This document shows positions 1 through 8,965 of a DNA stretch of 64,000 bases, one piece after another. The DNA comes from Acidobacteriota bacterium (GTDB taxonomy: Bacteria > Acidobacteriota > Blastocatellia > Pyrinomonadales > Pyrinomonadaceae). A program made the translations under genes and the position numbers. The stretch is from assembly GCA_029781855.1 (NCBI GenBank), contig JAKOVX010000042.1, positions 62,001 through 126,000 of the forward strand, read 5' to 3'. Within the stretch, counting starts at the first letter, position 1, and each line of letters begins with the position of its first letter. The notes beneath the pieces are model-generated. The model made no database searches. It was not told the origin of the DNA and saw nothing but the letters and a program-made list of their open reading frames with translations.

Positions 1-406
1 CAACTCCTACTTTATGAACGGCGTTTCCGGTCACGCCGGATTATTTTCCACCGCATCCGAGACGTTCGAGATCGCAAAGCAATTCCTGCCCGTTACGTCC
101 ACTCTGCTGTCGGACGAAAGCTGCAAATTATTCCGGACCAACTTTACCAAAGGGATGAACGAGCCGCGTTCACTCGCATTCCAACTTGCCTCGATGCCCG
201 AATCGACGGCCGGCACCCGGATGTCGCCTGGAAGTTTCGGACATCTAGGATTTACCGGAACGAGCCTCTGGATCGATCCTGTTCGCGATCGCGTCTTTAT
301 TTTACTCACCAATCGAACGCACGCTCACGATCTGCCATTCGTAAATATCAACAGCGTTCGCCGCCAATTTCACGACCTCGCAATCTCCGCACTTGATCAA
401 AATTGA
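1..406 (+). CDS. Serine hydrolase (class C beta-lactamase family), 3' end only
   Basis: The reading frame is open from the first bases of the window, so the N-terminal part, including the SxxK nucleophile motif, lies upstream. The visible 134 residues carry the conserved GVSGHAGLFSTA segment of the COG1680 beta-lactamase/esterase family, and later HLGFTGTSLWIDP, which holds the HxG motif that replaces the KTG triad in these enzymes, followed by the usual closing strand FILLTNRTH. Such proteins are normally periplasmic or lipid-anchored amidases, esterases or peptidases; the substrate cannot be told from this fragment. The gene ends 78 bp before the next one and no terminator is evident between them. 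Confidence 0.85.
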   Translation, partial: NSYFMNGVSGHAGLFSTASETFEIAKQFLPVTSTLLSDESCKLFRTNFTKGMNEPRSLAFQLASMPESTAGTRMSPGSFGHLGFTGTSLWIDPVRDRVFILLTNRTHAHDLPFVNINSVRRQFHDLAISALDQN

Positions 407-484
407 AAGCAACGAAAAACGCCGGTTGCTAATCAAAGTGGTCGCTTTCCCCAAGCTAACTTAACAGCAGAAGGAATATTCGGA

Positions 485-1690
485 ATGAAAAAACTGGCTT
501 TGGTTCTCATCTTTTTGGCTTTCAGCGCAGGCGGAACATTGGCGCAGGAAACCAACGCCACTCGGCCGCGAGTCGCTTCGACACCGGCACCACCGGTGCT
601 TAGAGGAAGGACAACCGCCGAATCCTCGCCAGGCGGCCCGCCGGTACTCATAAACGGCAAAAGACCTGCATCTGCAGAACCGACTCCGACCCCTGCCGCA
701 GAAGGCGACAGCGACATCATCAAGGTCGAGACCAATCTCGTCACGATGCCCGTAGCCGTCCTCGATCGCGATGGCCGGTTCATTTCGGGACTACAGCAGC
801 GGGATTTCAAGATCTTCGAAAATGGCGTTGAGCAAAAGGTAGAATATTTTCAGTCGGTCGAACAGCCTTTCACGGTTGTCATGCTGATCGACGTCAGCCC
901 GTCCACGCAATTCCGTATTGAGGAGATACAGCAGGCCGCGATCACGTTTCTGGACCAGCTTCGGCCGAACGACCGTGTAATGGTCGTTTCGTTCGATCAG
1001 CACGTCCACGTGATGAGCCCGATCACCAACGATCGATATCAGTTGCGCAACGCGATCCGGCAGGTTCGCTTTGGCGACGGCACGAGCCTTTATGAGGCAG
1101 TTGATTTCGTCATCAATCAGCAGTTGCGTGGGATACAGGGCCGCAAGGCCGTGGTTCTCTTCACCGACGGAGTGGACACAACGTCCAGACGGGCGTCGTA
1201 TCAGAGCACCGTCGACGAAACCGAGGAGATCGATTCACTTTTTTACACGATCAGGTACGACACTTCGCACGATCTTAACGGCGGCGGTGGCAACTCGGGC
1301 GGCTGGGGGCGACCACGCGGTGGCCGCACGACGATGGCGGACATACTCGCGGCGATCATGACCGGCGGCAATGTCGGCATCGGCAACAGTGCTCCGGGCG
1401 GCGCGAGCCAGAGCGATTACGAAACAGGACGCCGATACCTCGAGACGCTTGCTCTCAACAGCGGCGGCCGTGAATTTGAGGCCTCGACGATGACCAACGT
1501 CGACGCGGCGTTTTCGGGTATCGCCGAGGAACTTCGTCGCCAGTATTCGCTCGGATATTATCCGGATAATGTTGGAAAGATCGGCGACCGGAAACAGATC
1601 AAGATCCGTGTGATGCGGCCGGGCGTGGTGGTCCGTGCAAAGACGAGCTACGTCGTCGGCCAAACTGACCGGACTATTGCCGGAAAATAG
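485..1690 (+). CDS. Secreted VWFA-domain protein (acidobacterial VWFA-related type)
   Basis: A signal peptide (residues 1-20, ending LAQ) is followed by a Pro/Thr-rich linker, a short strand region with the family phrase DIIKVETNLVTMPVAVLDRDG, then a von Willebrand A domain. The metal-ion-dependent adhesion site is complete: DVSPS at about 136-140, Thr in GTSLYEA at about 200, and Asp in FTDGVD at about 228. The C-terminus ends in the typical RRQYSLGYYPD strand. It matches the TIGR03436-like family that is expanded in Acidobacteriota; its function is unknown, probably metal-dependent binding outside the cytoplasm. AGAAGGA lies about 9 nt before the ATG. A close paralogue follows directly. Confidence 0.9.
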   Translation: MKKLALVLIFLAFSAGGTLAQETNATRPRVASTPAPPVLRGRTTAESSPGGPPVLINGKRPASAEPTPTPAAEGDSDIIKVETNLVTMPVAVLDRDGRFISGLQQRDFKIFENGVEQKVEYFQSVEQPFTVVMLIDVSPSTQFRIEEIQQAAITFLDQLRPNDRVMVVSFDQHVHVMSPITNDRYQLRNAIRQVRFGDGTSLYEAVDFVINQQLRGIQGRKAVVLFTDGVDTTSRRASYQSTVDETEEIDSLFYTIRYDTSHDLNGGGGNSGGWGRPRGGRTTMADILAAIMTGGNVGIGNSAPGGASQSDYETGRRYLETLALNSGGREFEASTMTNVDAAFSGIAEELRRQYSLGYYPDNVGKIGDRKQIKIRVMRPGVVVRAKTSYVVGQTDRTIAGK

Positions 1691-1718
1691 ACGAGACAAT
1701 AGATTCAACATCCTGAAC

Positions 1719-1745
1719 GGGCCGACCGCAGCGGCCCCTTTTTTT
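1719..1745 (+). terminator. Rho-independent terminator after first VWFA gene
   Basis: A 6-bp GC stem (GGGCCG 1719-1724 with CGGCCC 1732-1737) with a 7-nt loop is followed by a run of seven T. It separates the two tandem VWFA genes. Confidence 0.8.
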
Positions 1746-1812
1746 GTTCAAGCTTGCATCTTCAGGGCTGCGATCGTGCATCGTATGCAATAATCTCCGT
1801 ATAGGGATAAAA

Positions 1813-2964
1813 ATGCGATTTCTCCTCATCCCAGTTCTCCTAATTGCGGGCCTCGGCACAGCGAACCTATTTGCCCAATCGGGCAACGGCGGAGCTCCTA
1901 CCGGGGCCAAGGCCAACAAGCGTCCCGCAGCCACTCCGACGCCGACGCCGGTTGAGCAGGTCGCTGAAAATGACGCTGCCGGGCCGGTCGATGACAGCGA
2001 CATTATTAAGGTAACTACGCAACTCGTTTCATTGCCAGTTCGGGTCATGGACAAACGCGGAAGGTTCGTCGCCGGCCTTGGAAAAGAGAAGTTCAAGGTT
2101 TTCGAGGATGGTGTCGAGCAGGATGTGGCTCTCTTCTCGAACGAGCACGAGCCGTTCACGGTCGCACTCGTTCTGGACATGAGCTATTCGACAAAATTCA
2201 AGCTCGCCGAGATCCAGGCCGCGGCCATCGCGTTCATTGATCAGCTTCGGCCGCAGGACAAGGTGATGGTCGTCTCTTTCGACGGCGACGTGCACGTTCT
2301 ATGTGAGGTCACCAATGACCGAAAGGCAATATATTCGGCGATCAAGAGCACGAGGATCGCGACCGGCACGAGTCTCTACGAAGCGATCGATCTCGTTATA
2401 AACAACCGGATGCGAAAGATCACCGGGCGAAAGGCGATAATTCTTTTTACCGACGGCGTCGATACCACGAGTCAGCGGGTTAGCGACTTCAACAACCTGA
2501 ACGATGCGCTCGAACTCGACTCGCTCATTTTCCCGATCCGTTACGACACCTACGGCGACGTCCAGGAAATGCTGAACAAACCCGTCGGCGGACCTCCGCC
2601 GATCACGAGCCCTTTTCCTAGTTCGGACGGCAACCCGCTGCCGAAGATCCTGACGTCCGTCGGCCAGCCGAGCACACGCGGAACCACCGCCGAAGACTAT
2701 CGGCGAGCGGAAGAATATCTTGAGCAAATGGCGATTCGCACCGGCGGGCAGGAGTATGTCGCCGATTCGCTCGCCCATTTGACCGACGCGTTTTCCAAGA
2801 TCGCGAGCGAACTTCGTGAATTTTACAGTATCGGTTATTACCCGTCGTCAGAACGGGTCGCCGGCAAGAAGACGAGCGTGAAGGTAAAGGTTGACGAACC
2901 CGGCGTTGTCGTCCGAGCCCGCGACGGCTTCCTGTCGAGACGCACTACAAAAAAGAGCAGCTAA
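1813..2964 (+). CDS. Secreted VWFA-domain protein, paralogue of the upstream gene
   Basis: The ATG at 1813 is preferred over an in-frame TTG at 1744 because the TTG lies in the T-run of the upstream terminator and the ATG begins a clean signal peptide ([13 protein letters not shown]...NLFAQ). The layout equals that of the preceding gene: Pro/Thr linker, [21 protein letters not shown] strand region, VWFA domain with the MIDAS motif DMSYS (about 122-126), GTSLYEA and FTDGVD, and the terminal [11 protein letters not shown] strand. The pair is best explained by tandem duplication. The stop codon overlaps the stop of glgC on the other strand by 3 bp, so the two transcripts converge with no terminator between them. 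Confidence 0.9.
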   Translation: MRFLLIPVLLIAGLGTANLFAQSGNGGAPTGAKANKRPAATPTPTPVEQVAENDAAGPVDDSDIIKVTTQLVSLPVRVMDKRGRFVAGLGKEKFKVFEDGVEQDVALFSNEHEPFTVALVLDMSYSTKFKLAEIQAAAIAFIDQLRPQDKVMVVSFDGDVHVLCEVTNDRKAIYSAIKSTRIATGTSLYEAIDLVINNRMRKITGRKAIILFTDGVDTTSQRVSDFNNLNDALELDSLIFPIRYDTYGDVQEMLNKPVGGPPPITSPFPSSDGNPLPKILTSVGQPSTRGTTAEDYRRAEEYLEQMAIRTGGQEYVADSLAHLTDAFSKIASELREFYSIGYYPSSERVAGKKTSVKVKVDEPGVVVRARDGFLSRRTTKKSS

Positions 2965-4256
2965 ATATCGGTTCCGTCCGGAATGACGGCGTTTTTCGGG
3001 ACAATGATGATCCCGTCGCGGATGTAGTATGCCCGGCTCTCGTGATCGTAATTTTCGATATTATCCCGGTTCACTAGTCTTACGTTCTTGCCGATCCGCA
3101 CGTTTTTGTCGATGATCGCCCGGCGTATTACCGTGTTTTGCCCGATGCCGATGTGCGGCAAGTCGGACTCGACATTGCCCCGGATCTCCGTTATCGATTC
3201 AAAGAAATCCGATCCCATGATTATCGAATTTTCGATATCGACGCCCTTGTCGATCCGGCTTCGCAGGCCGATGATCGATCCGCGAGCCTTGACGCCGTTA
3301 AGGATGCAGCCTTCGCTGACCATTGAGTTATCTATGTCGCAATCGTGCAGCTTCGACGGCGGCAGATAGCGGCTGCGGGTATATATCGGGGCGGTCGTAT
3401 CGAAAAAGTTGAATTTCGGCAGCGGCGACGCGAGGTCAAGATTCGCTTCGTAAAACGCCCGGATCGTCCCGATGTCTTCCCAATAGTCCTTAAACAAATG
3501 GGCCTGAACGCTATATTTGCGGATAGCCGCCGGTATGATCTCACGTCCGAAATCGACCCACGAGTTATCCGTCTTTAACAGGTCGACGAGCCGGTCGTAA
3601 TTGAAAACGTAAATGCCCATCGACGCGAGGAAAGGCCGGCTTTGGGCTTCGGCCGATGTCAGGCCAAACGCCGTCGTGTCGACACGCATGGCTTCCAGGT
3701 CGGCTCCTTTTGGCTTTTCCTTGAATTCGACGATCGAACCGTCCGACTCTGTCTTGAGCAGACCGAATTCGCTTGCCTCGTCCTCGCGGCAGGGTATCAC
3801 CGAGATCGTCAGGTCGGCCTTGGTCTCAAAATGCCGTTTAAGGAACGTCCGATAGTCCATCCTGTAGAGATGGTCGCCCGATAGGATCAGCAGCGTATCG
3901 ACCCGCCAATCCCGAAGGTGAGGCAGCATCTGCCTTACGGCGTCCGCCGTTCCCTGAAACCACTCCGGATTGTCCTTGGTCTGTTCGGCAGCGAGGACCT
4001 CGACGAAACCGGTTGAGAAGCTCGAAAAGCGATATGTCCGCGAAATATGTCTGTTCAGCGAAGCCGAATTGTACTGCGTCAACACAAATATTTGGGTGAT
4101 CTGAGAGTTGATGCAGTTCGAGACCGGTACATCAATTAGCCGATAGGTCCCACCAAGCGGCACGGCCGGTTTCGAGCGTTCGTGAGTAAGCGGGAATAGC
4201 CGTGACCCGGCGCCGCCGCCCAGGATCACCGCCACGACATTATCGTATTGACTCAT
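2961..4256 (-). CDS. glgC: Glucose-1-phosphate adenylyltransferase
   Basis: This enzyme makes ADP-glucose from ATP and glucose-1-phosphate, the committed step of bacterial glycogen synthesis in the cytoplasm. Visible motifs: nucleotide-binding [12 protein letters not shown] (about 13-24) with the following SKPAVP lysine, [11 protein letters not shown], the catalytic [16 protein letters not shown], the sugar-phosphate loop [10 protein letters not shown], and a C-terminal left-handed beta-helix of hexapeptide repeats from about residue 300. At 431 residues it has the usual length. The start [15 protein letters not shown] is chosen over ATGs at 4313 and 4298 because it fits the family N-terminus. 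No other glycogen gene is in the window. Confidence 0.95.
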   Translation of the reverse strand: MSQYDNVVAVILGGGAGSRLFPLTHERSKPAVPLGGTYRLIDVPVSNCINSQITQIFVLTQYNSASLNRHISRTYRFSSFSTGFVEVLAAEQTKDNPEWFQGTADAVRQMLPHLRDWRVDTLLILSGDHLYRMDYRTFLKRHFETKADLTISVIPCREDEASEFGLLKTESDGSIVEFKEKPKGADLEAMRVDTTAFGLTSAEAQSRPFLASMGIYVFNYDRLVDLLKTDNSWVDFGREIIPAAIRKYSVQAHLFKDYWEDIGTIRAFYEANLDLASPLPKFNFFDTTAPIYTRSRYLPPSKLHDCDIDNSMVSEGCILNGVKARGSIIGLRSRIDKGVDIENSIIMGSDFFESITEIRGNVESDLPHIGIGQNTVIRRAIIDKNVRIGKNVRLVNRDNIENYDHESRAYYIRDGIIIVPKNAVIPDGTDI

Positions 4257-4357
4257 AAATTGATTTGGCAGGACGCTAAAATTACGTGTCTTCAGCATAG
4301 CCGTAAACGGCATCGCTTTTCAAGACGTAAACACGCAACCGCAGCGGATTCCGGAAC

Positions 4358-4402
4358 TTTGTAATTTACAAATCGTAAGGTGTGCTTGATAATTCGTAAG
4401 GT
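4358..4402. promoter_or_regulatory. Palindrome and direct repeats between glgC and mtgA
   Basis: The 152-bp divergent spacer holds a 15-bp palindrome, TTTGTAATTTACAAA (4358-4372), followed by two copies of TCGTAAGGT (4373-4381 and 4394-4402) exactly 21 bp apart, two helical turns. The second copy supplies the purine-rich stretch just before the mtgA ATG. This looks like an operator, but no regulator can be named. Confidence 0.45.
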
Positions 4403-4408
4403 AAACCG

Positions 4409-5170
4409 ATGTGGTATTGGGTAAAAATATTGTTCTTTGTCTTCGTTGGCGCGATCGCCGTCTGGATCGGCTATGAACTGATCACGTTCCCGAACATATC
4501 GAGCCTTCGCAACGAAAATCCGACGACCAGCTCGATGATCGAATACCGAATTTCCGAGGCCGTCGCCGACGGAAAGGAGCCGAAAAAGGTCATGATCTGG
4601 ACGCCGATCGATCAGATCTCGCCAAACCTCCAGCGTGCCGTTCTCGCCGGCGAGGATTCGCGGTTTTTCGAGCATCACGGTTTCGACTGGGACGCCATTC
4701 AAAAGGCTTGGAACGATGCCGTCAAAGAGGGCGAGAAAGAGGCCAAGGAAGAGGGCGACTACGATCCCAACGACTGGATACCGCCGATGCCTAGCTTCAA
4801 ACGCGGAGCCTCGACCGTCACTCAACAGCTTGCCAAGAACCTGTTCCTCTCCGAGGACCGCAATTTCCTCCGCAAGGGCAGAGAAGCCGTCTACACCTGC
4901 TTCCTCGAACGCGATCTGTCGAAAAAGCGCATTCTCGAGCTCTATCTGAACGTCATCGAGTGGGGCGACGGCATTTACGGCGCCGAGGCCGCGTCGCGGT
5001 ACTATTTCAAGAAGAGCGCGTCCGACCTGACCAAGGACGAAGCCGCCTTCCTCGCCGCCATGATCCCGAGCCCGCTCAACGTCTTTAACCCGGCCAAAAA
5101 CCGCAAACGCGTCGTCCGCCGTCAAAAGGTCATCCTCCGCGGCATGAACAGCATCACGCTCAAATACTGA
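4409..5170 (+). CDS. mtgA: Monofunctional peptidoglycan glycosyltransferase
   Basis: This family GT51 enzyme polymerises lipid II into glycan strands at the outer face of the inner membrane. It has one N-terminal membrane anchor (residues 5-22) followed directly by the GT51 domain: AVLAGEDSRFFEHHGFDWDAI with the catalytic Glu about 82, the RGASTVTQQLAKNLFL signature, RILELYLNVIEWG with the second conserved Glu, GIYGAEAASRYYF and AAMIPSPLNVFNP. There is no transpeptidase domain, so it is the monofunctional form; 253 residues is normal. An acidic insertion (about 105-130, rich in E, K and D) before the RGAST motif is longer than usual. It is transcribed away from glgC. Confidence 0.93.
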   Translation: MWYWVKILFFVFVGAIAVWIGYELITFPNISSLRNENPTTSSMIEYRISEAVADGKEPKKVMIWTPIDQISPNLQRAVLAGEDSRFFEHHGFDWDAIQKAWNDAVKEGEKEAKEEGDYDPNDWIPPMPSFKRGASTVTQQLAKNLFLSEDRNFLRKGREAVYTCFLERDLSKKRILELYLNVIEWGDGIYGAEAASRYYFKKSASDLTKDEAAFLAAMIPSPLNVFNPAKNRKRVVRRQKVILRGMNSITLKY

Positions 5171-5207
5171 CACAACCCACTCAGCCGGCTTAGACGCCGG
5201 CCACCGA

Positions 5208-5609
5208 CTACTTCATATCTCGGAAATTATAGGTTGTCCATATGATCTCGGCCGCATCGATCGCCGAATTAGCTCTTAATCGCAGCGTTTTGAATCCAAC
5301 ATGAGGAAGGTCGTCTTCTGACCGATATTTTGCGATCAGGTTGCCGCGGGCCCCTGAGAACGGAAGCGCGAGTCTATTTCCCGCCGAATCGATCAATTCG
5401 GCCTCAATTTCGATTGGATCACCGTCACTGTTGACGATCCCTCCGTCATTTTCGAGATCAATTTTGAACGGATCGACAAACCTAATGCTTAGCATTTGAG
5501 CATCCCTTTCAATAGTTAGTTTTTCGACGACGTCGATGTCTATCCATTCAGTACTCAGAACACAACTGCTACTCAACGGCCTATCGTGGTATAACTTTTT
5601 TCGTTCCAT
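5208..5609 (-). CDS. Hypothetical protein, 133 aa
   Basis: I do not recognise a family. The product is predicted to be mostly beta-strand and acidic, with no signal peptide or membrane segment; the middle reads PIEIEAELIDSAGNRLALPF, resembling a strand-rich sandwich fold. A GGAG ribosome-binding site lies 5 nt before the ATG, which supports translation. It converges on mtgA, 37 bp away, and lies next to a region of mobile-element debris, so it may be a recent arrival. No function is proposed. Confidence 0.6.
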   Translation of the reverse strand: MERKKLYHDRPLSSSCVLSTEWIDIDVVEKLTIERDAQMLSIRFVDPFKIDLENDGGIVNSDGDPIEIEAELIDSAGNRLALPFSGARGNLIAKYRSEDDLPHVGFKTLRLRANSAIDAAEIIWTTYNFRDMK

Positions 5610-5669
5610 GGAACTCCAGCTAAAAAAAAGAAATGGAGGGCAAATAAACCGGGGTCAGCCATGCGATGA

Positions 5670-5858
5670 CGCGATCTCGCTCTGTTGAATGGAGCCAACG
5701 GCGTCCTGATCGCCGAAGTTACGGGCCTCAGCACCTCAAACATCAGCCGCCGCTCGGACGCGGCGACGCTCAGATCTCAGACCGACGCCAAATTCCAAGC
5801 GGCCGTCGAGCGAATACATGAAGACTACAATTCAAAGATCGCAACATCGCAGCCCTGA
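5670..5858 (+). pseudogene. Remnant of a REP-associated (IS200-like) transposase C-terminus
   Basis: After an in-frame stop the frame encodes about 62 residues including GVLIAEVTGLSTSNISRR and AAVERIHEDY, which resemble the C-terminal helix-turn-helix of RAYT-type Y1 transposases. The catalytic HUH and Tyr part is absent. Flanking copies of GGGGTCAG (near 5652) and its complement CTGACCCC (near 6116) are reminiscent of the repeats such genes travel with. Family assignment is from residue pattern only. Confidence 0.4.
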
Positions 5859-6241
5859 CCTCGATTTCTTAAGGCGCGGATCCGATCATAGGCCTTTTTA
5901 AGGTTCGGGTCATTTTCAAACTTTTGAAGGGCGATATCGTGGCCGCGGTCAGGCCCGAGATGCCGGAGAATGCCGTGATGGTCGCCCAAAGGTCTCGACT
6001 GGTCAATATCAGCGCTTCTTTCGCAAAGACCCGTTCGGCCCCTCGGCCTCCTTGCCATTTGCCGAACATCCTAGCCCCACCATCACCGCCAGTCAAGAAT
6101 CGTAATATCGAAGTCCTGACCCCGTTTTCCCGGACGGGGCGGCACGAGTCCCTCGCGTGATCAAATGATGGAGCCCGCCCTTGATCACCTTTGACCGCGA
6201 TTTCTGTCGTCTGCCATTAATTTCAGAAAAACCTGTTTGAT
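5859..6241. other. Gene-free stretch with probable coding debris
   Basis: No intact gene is seen. Two overlapping minus-strand frames (about 5825-6096) contain protein-like stretches such as ALQKFENDPNLKKAYDRI broken by frame changes, suggesting a decayed gene. A GC-rich inverted repeat (CCCCGTTTTCCCGGACGGGG, 6120-6139) lies near the end. Confidence 0.4.
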
Positions 6242-6733
6242 TCACTTCGTGTTCCGCTCTATCGCGAATTTCCTTTTTTTGGGAATAAATATTTGTAGTT
6301 GAGTCCCAACATAGCCGTATGGGTCAAATTTTATGTAATGTACCTCAGCAACTTTATCCTCAATATCCGAAGGAACATTCGCTTCTTCAAATGGATATGA
6401 ATCTATTCCGGCTTTCCAGATATACCGACCATTATTCGGAGCAAAGAAGCGATTCTGTCCTAGCGGTCTCATTGAAATAGTGTAAGCTCCGCACACTAAT
6501 CTAATCGCGATTTCCCTTCCAGCTCGTACTTGTTTCGGAACCGCAAAGGTGCTTCCGTCAAAGCGTGGTCTAATTTTCTTTCCATTGACTGAGATCGTTA
6601 GGTCGTAATTACAATCAATTGATCGCCCATCAACTAAAAATTCGCCAATTTCGACTTTTGCCCTTTGTGCCTTACAACAAAGAGTGAAAAAGACAATAAT
6701 TATTAGACAATACAAAATACGAACAATCTTCAT
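6242..6733 (-). CDS. Small exported protein linked to the RHS gene; possible immunity or accessory factor
   Basis: The 163-residue product starts with a strongly hydrophobic segment (residues 4-20, ending FTLCCKAQ) that fits a signal peptide or lipoprotein signal. The mature part is beta-rich and includes a short insertion-like NNGRYIWKAG and a basic tail. No family is recognised. It begins only 2 bp after the stop of the RHS-JAB gene, so the two are almost certainly cotranscribed. In polymorphic toxin systems the gene directly after the toxin usually encodes its immunity protein, so that role is a reasonable guess, but not shown. Both genes have lower GC than their surroundings, consistent with horizontal gain. 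Confidence 0.6.
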   Translation of the reverse strand: MKIVRILYCLIIIVFFTLCCKAQRAKVEIGEFLVDGRSIDCNYDLTISVNGKKIRPRFDGSTFAVPKQVRAGREIAIRLVCGAYTISMRPLGQNRFFAPNNGRYIWKAGIDSYPFEEANVPSDIEDKVAEVHYIKFDPYGYVGTQLQIFIPKKRKFAIERNTK

Positions 6734-6735
6734 AA

Positions 6736-8076
6736 TTACTTCCCTAACTTCTTAAAGTTACCATATGACATTGTTACTGGTTTCTGCCCTTTTCTATAGA
6801 AATACACCGTATTATTACCCGCACCAACGACCGCATAAGTCGTTTTTGGATTGGTTGCGTGATCGATATCTACTTGTGATGGCTCTTGAGTGAACGAACC
6901 GATCGGTGCGCTACTGAAAACAGTACTGTTTATCGAAGTTGAGATGTTTGGAACTCCGGCTGGGTGAATATGAGCCTCGTATTCAACATTTATCGGAACG
7001 GTGTCTTGGGAATTTGCAGGAATTTTAACGTCAATTTCTGCAGCAGTACTCTTGTCCTCATTTAGTGGACTGTACGCTCCCGATTTAATATCGACCACTT
7101 TAAACCGTCCGTCACTATCGGTGCCAGCGACAACCGCTTCCTCATGATGACCGCCTTTCTTATCATCAGCAGTCGGATTATTACTCCGGTCTACGGCTCG
7201 AATAGTTGCTTCTATGACGTCTCTTGAAGGGATAACAATCGCTGATTTGACCTCATCCTTAAATACCTTGGCTGCTTTAATTGTTTCTGCTTCGACTTTA
7301 TCCGTTACGACATAAATGCTTTTGTCAAGGTCATTTCCATTGTTACCAATTCTTTCACCCTTTAGATTGAAATAATCTCCAACAATCATTCCGCTCGGGT
7401 CGCTGAAACGAAGCGGATTGTTGTAAGAGTAAGAATAGCGATTCCAACTTTGCGCTCGAATCGGATTCGCGCTTGCGGCTAACGGGTCTGGACTTGTAAA
7501 ACGTCCGTGGCCGTAACCATACATTCTCGCCTGAGCAAAATCGAGATCAGTTTCATAATCCCGTTCATAGCCGGTGAATTGTTTGCGGACGCCATCACTA
7601 CCACTTGGATAGCCGAGGCTGGTGGTTCGCACGGATGTGGCGATCTCTTCGCCGAATGGGTGGTAGTCGTGCCGGGCGGTCACGGCGCCGTTCTGGTCGG
7701 TGTTGATCCTCGGGCTGGCGAGATGATCCGCCGTTAGGTACGCGACCCGCGCATCATTCGCCGCGGCAACGACCGTCGAATATTCAGCCACTAATTTACT
7801 AGACGCGTCATACACAAAAACGGTTGTTTCGCCCGTCGAAGGCACGTACTTCTTAACCCTGCGGCCATCTCCGTCGTACCAGTATTGGCCGATGACCCCA
7901 TTGGCGTCCGAAACCGACGTCTGTTTGTTTTCGGCATCGTAGACAAAAGTCCTGCCTTCGGCGTCGCCCGTCGTGTTCCCCGACGCGTCAAACACATACC
8001 CGTCGCCCGCGCTCAAACGGTTGTTACCGGTGTTGAGAGCCGGATCGTTGCCACAAGGAACCAAAAACGAAGCCAT
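6736..8076 (-). CDS. Truncated RHS-repeat protein with C-terminal JAB metalloprotease-like domain
   Basis: Residues 10-200 are the end of an RHS/YD shell: repeated FVYDAENK, YWYDGDGRRVKKY, DYHPFGEE and the RHS core motif FTGYERDYETDLDFAQARMYGYGHGRFTSPDP, followed by the junction WNRYSYSYNNPLRFSDPSG at about 211-229. After it comes a variable domain with glutamates at 312-313, HIHP (His 369, His 371), and PSQVD (Ser 400, Asp 403), the order of a JAMM/JAB zinc peptidase site (E...HxH...S...D). The thousand or more residues of RHS repeats and signal sequence normally upstream are missing: an in-frame TAA lies four codons before the ATG. It is therefore an orphan RHS tip, possibly silent until recombined onto a full RHS gene. 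Confidence 0.75.
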   Translation of the reverse strand: MASFLVPCGNDPALNTGNNRLSAGDGYVFDASGNTTGDAEGRTFVYDAENKQTSVSDANGVIGQYWYDGDGRRVKKYVPSTGETTVFVYDASSKLVAEYSTVVAAANDARVAYLTADHLASPRINTDQNGAVTARHDYHPFGEEIATSVRTTSLGYPSGSDGVRKQFTGYERDYETDLDFAQARMYGYGHGRFTSPDPLAASANPIRAQSWNRYSYSYNNPLRFSDPSGMIVGDYFNLKGERIGNNGNDLDKSIYVVTDKVEAETIKAAKVFKDEVKSAIVIPSRDVIEATIRAVDRSNNPTADDKKGGHHEEAVVAGTDSDGRFKVVDIKSGAYSPLNEDKSTAAEIDVKIPANSQDTVPINVEYEAHIHPAGVPNISTSINSTVFSSAPIGSFTQEPSQVDIDHATNPKTTYAVVGAGNNTVYFYRKGQKPVTMSYGNFKKLGK

Positions 8077-8139
8077 TTCCCAATTTTATCCCCGAATAAC
8101 CCGCCTGTCACGAAAAGATCCAATTCCGCCTCGTTGCAT

Positions 8140-8265
8140 GGGCCCGCACATTGCAGAAGCCCGCACGTAGTAAGGGCGTTCGCAGCCCTAGACAAGATCC
8201 GGCCACACTCAGAGCCGAAATGCACAAACCCGACGTTGCACAAGCCCGCACGTAAGTAAGGGCGG
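8140..8265. repeat. Short GC-rich repeat GCCCGCACGTA(AG)TAAGGGC, two copies plus a fragment
   Basis: GCCCGCACGTAGTAAGGGCG (8159-8178) and GCCCGCACGTAAGTAAGGGCG (8244-8264) are near-identical, with a partial copy GGCCCGCACATTGCAGAAGC before them. Each has GCCC/GGGC ends that could pair. They lie just upstream of the truncated RHS gene. Confidence 0.6.
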
Positions 8266-8326
8266 AACACTCACCGCATTCTACGATTTCTACACTTTGC
8301 GACCTTTGCATCCTCAACTTCGCGGT

Positions 8327-8358
8327 CTTTGCGGTAAAAAAGATCGTTAACCGCAAAG
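8327..8358. repeat. Inverted repeat CTTTGCGGT / ACCGCAAAG in a CGCAAAG-rich stretch
   Basis: A perfect 9-bp inverted repeat with a 14-nt spacer sits in a stretch (8300-8392) containing several further CTTTGCG or CGCAAAG copies. Related sequence recurs at 35153-35203 and near 36700. From 8393 to 8749 I see nothing gene-like. Confidence 0.55.
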
Positions 8359-8749
8359 TACGCCAAGGAAACCCGCAAAGACCGCAAAGTCAGGCCATTC
8401 CCCCTTTTTCACATTTTCCCTTTTTCACTTTTCCCCTTTCGTCCCTGCTCCGTGACCTTTGTGTCTTCCCATTGTGTTCTTTGTGTTAAAAATTCCGCCG
8501 ACGACCCGAAAAGACGATTCGACCGACGACAACCACGAAGAAACCCAGGATCATCTCTCCGTCCATAACAAACGACATTTTCGGCCCAGATCCCTGCCGA
8601 GATGCAGGCCATGTCGCGCACCCGAAAAGCGAATTTTTCGTAGGTTAATGCGCTACGATAAGCGCACGAACATACGCCATCAGATACGCACCCCCAGATC
8701 GCATGCAACAATTCGGCATTTCAGCCCTAAATTTTAGACAAAAAACATA

Positions 8750-8852
8750 GCGCCTGAGAGGGGTAAACACTGCGCCTGAGGGGGGTATCGAGTGCGCCTG
8801 AGTGGGGTAAAAACTGCGCCTGACGGGGATATCGAGTGCGCCTGGGTTTTCG
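8750..8852. repeat. 22-bp tandem repeat array, about 4.7 units
   Basis: Four full 22-bp units begin at 8750, 8772, 8794 and 8816, each starting GCGCCTGA and followed by a G-run and T(A/C)-rich half, plus a partial fifth from 8838. Odd and even units alternate in their second half (TAAACACT or TAAAAACT versus TATCGAGT). The same family, in the opposite orientation on the plus strand, is at 30731-30840. Confidence 0.85.
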
Positions 8853-8917
8853 CATTCGACGGGATACCGCGCTTTCGGTTTTCCCCCACATTCCGATCAA
8901 ACCATCGGGACAAAGAA

Positions 8918-8943
8918 GGCCGTGAGCCGGGAAGCTCACGGCC
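8918..8943 (-). terminator. Hairpin after the S46 peptidase gene
   Basis: A perfect 10-bp stem (GGCCGTGAGC) with a 6-nt loop lies 22 bp after the stop codon; on the minus strand it is followed by the T-rich TTCTTTG. A probable intrinsic terminator. Confidence 0.65.
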
Positions 8944-8965
8944 GTCAAAACCATCGCTAAGATCG

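Noticed and set aside
8750..8852. CRISPR array
   Set aside because: Units are contiguous at 22 bp with no unique spacers, and no cas gene is in the window.
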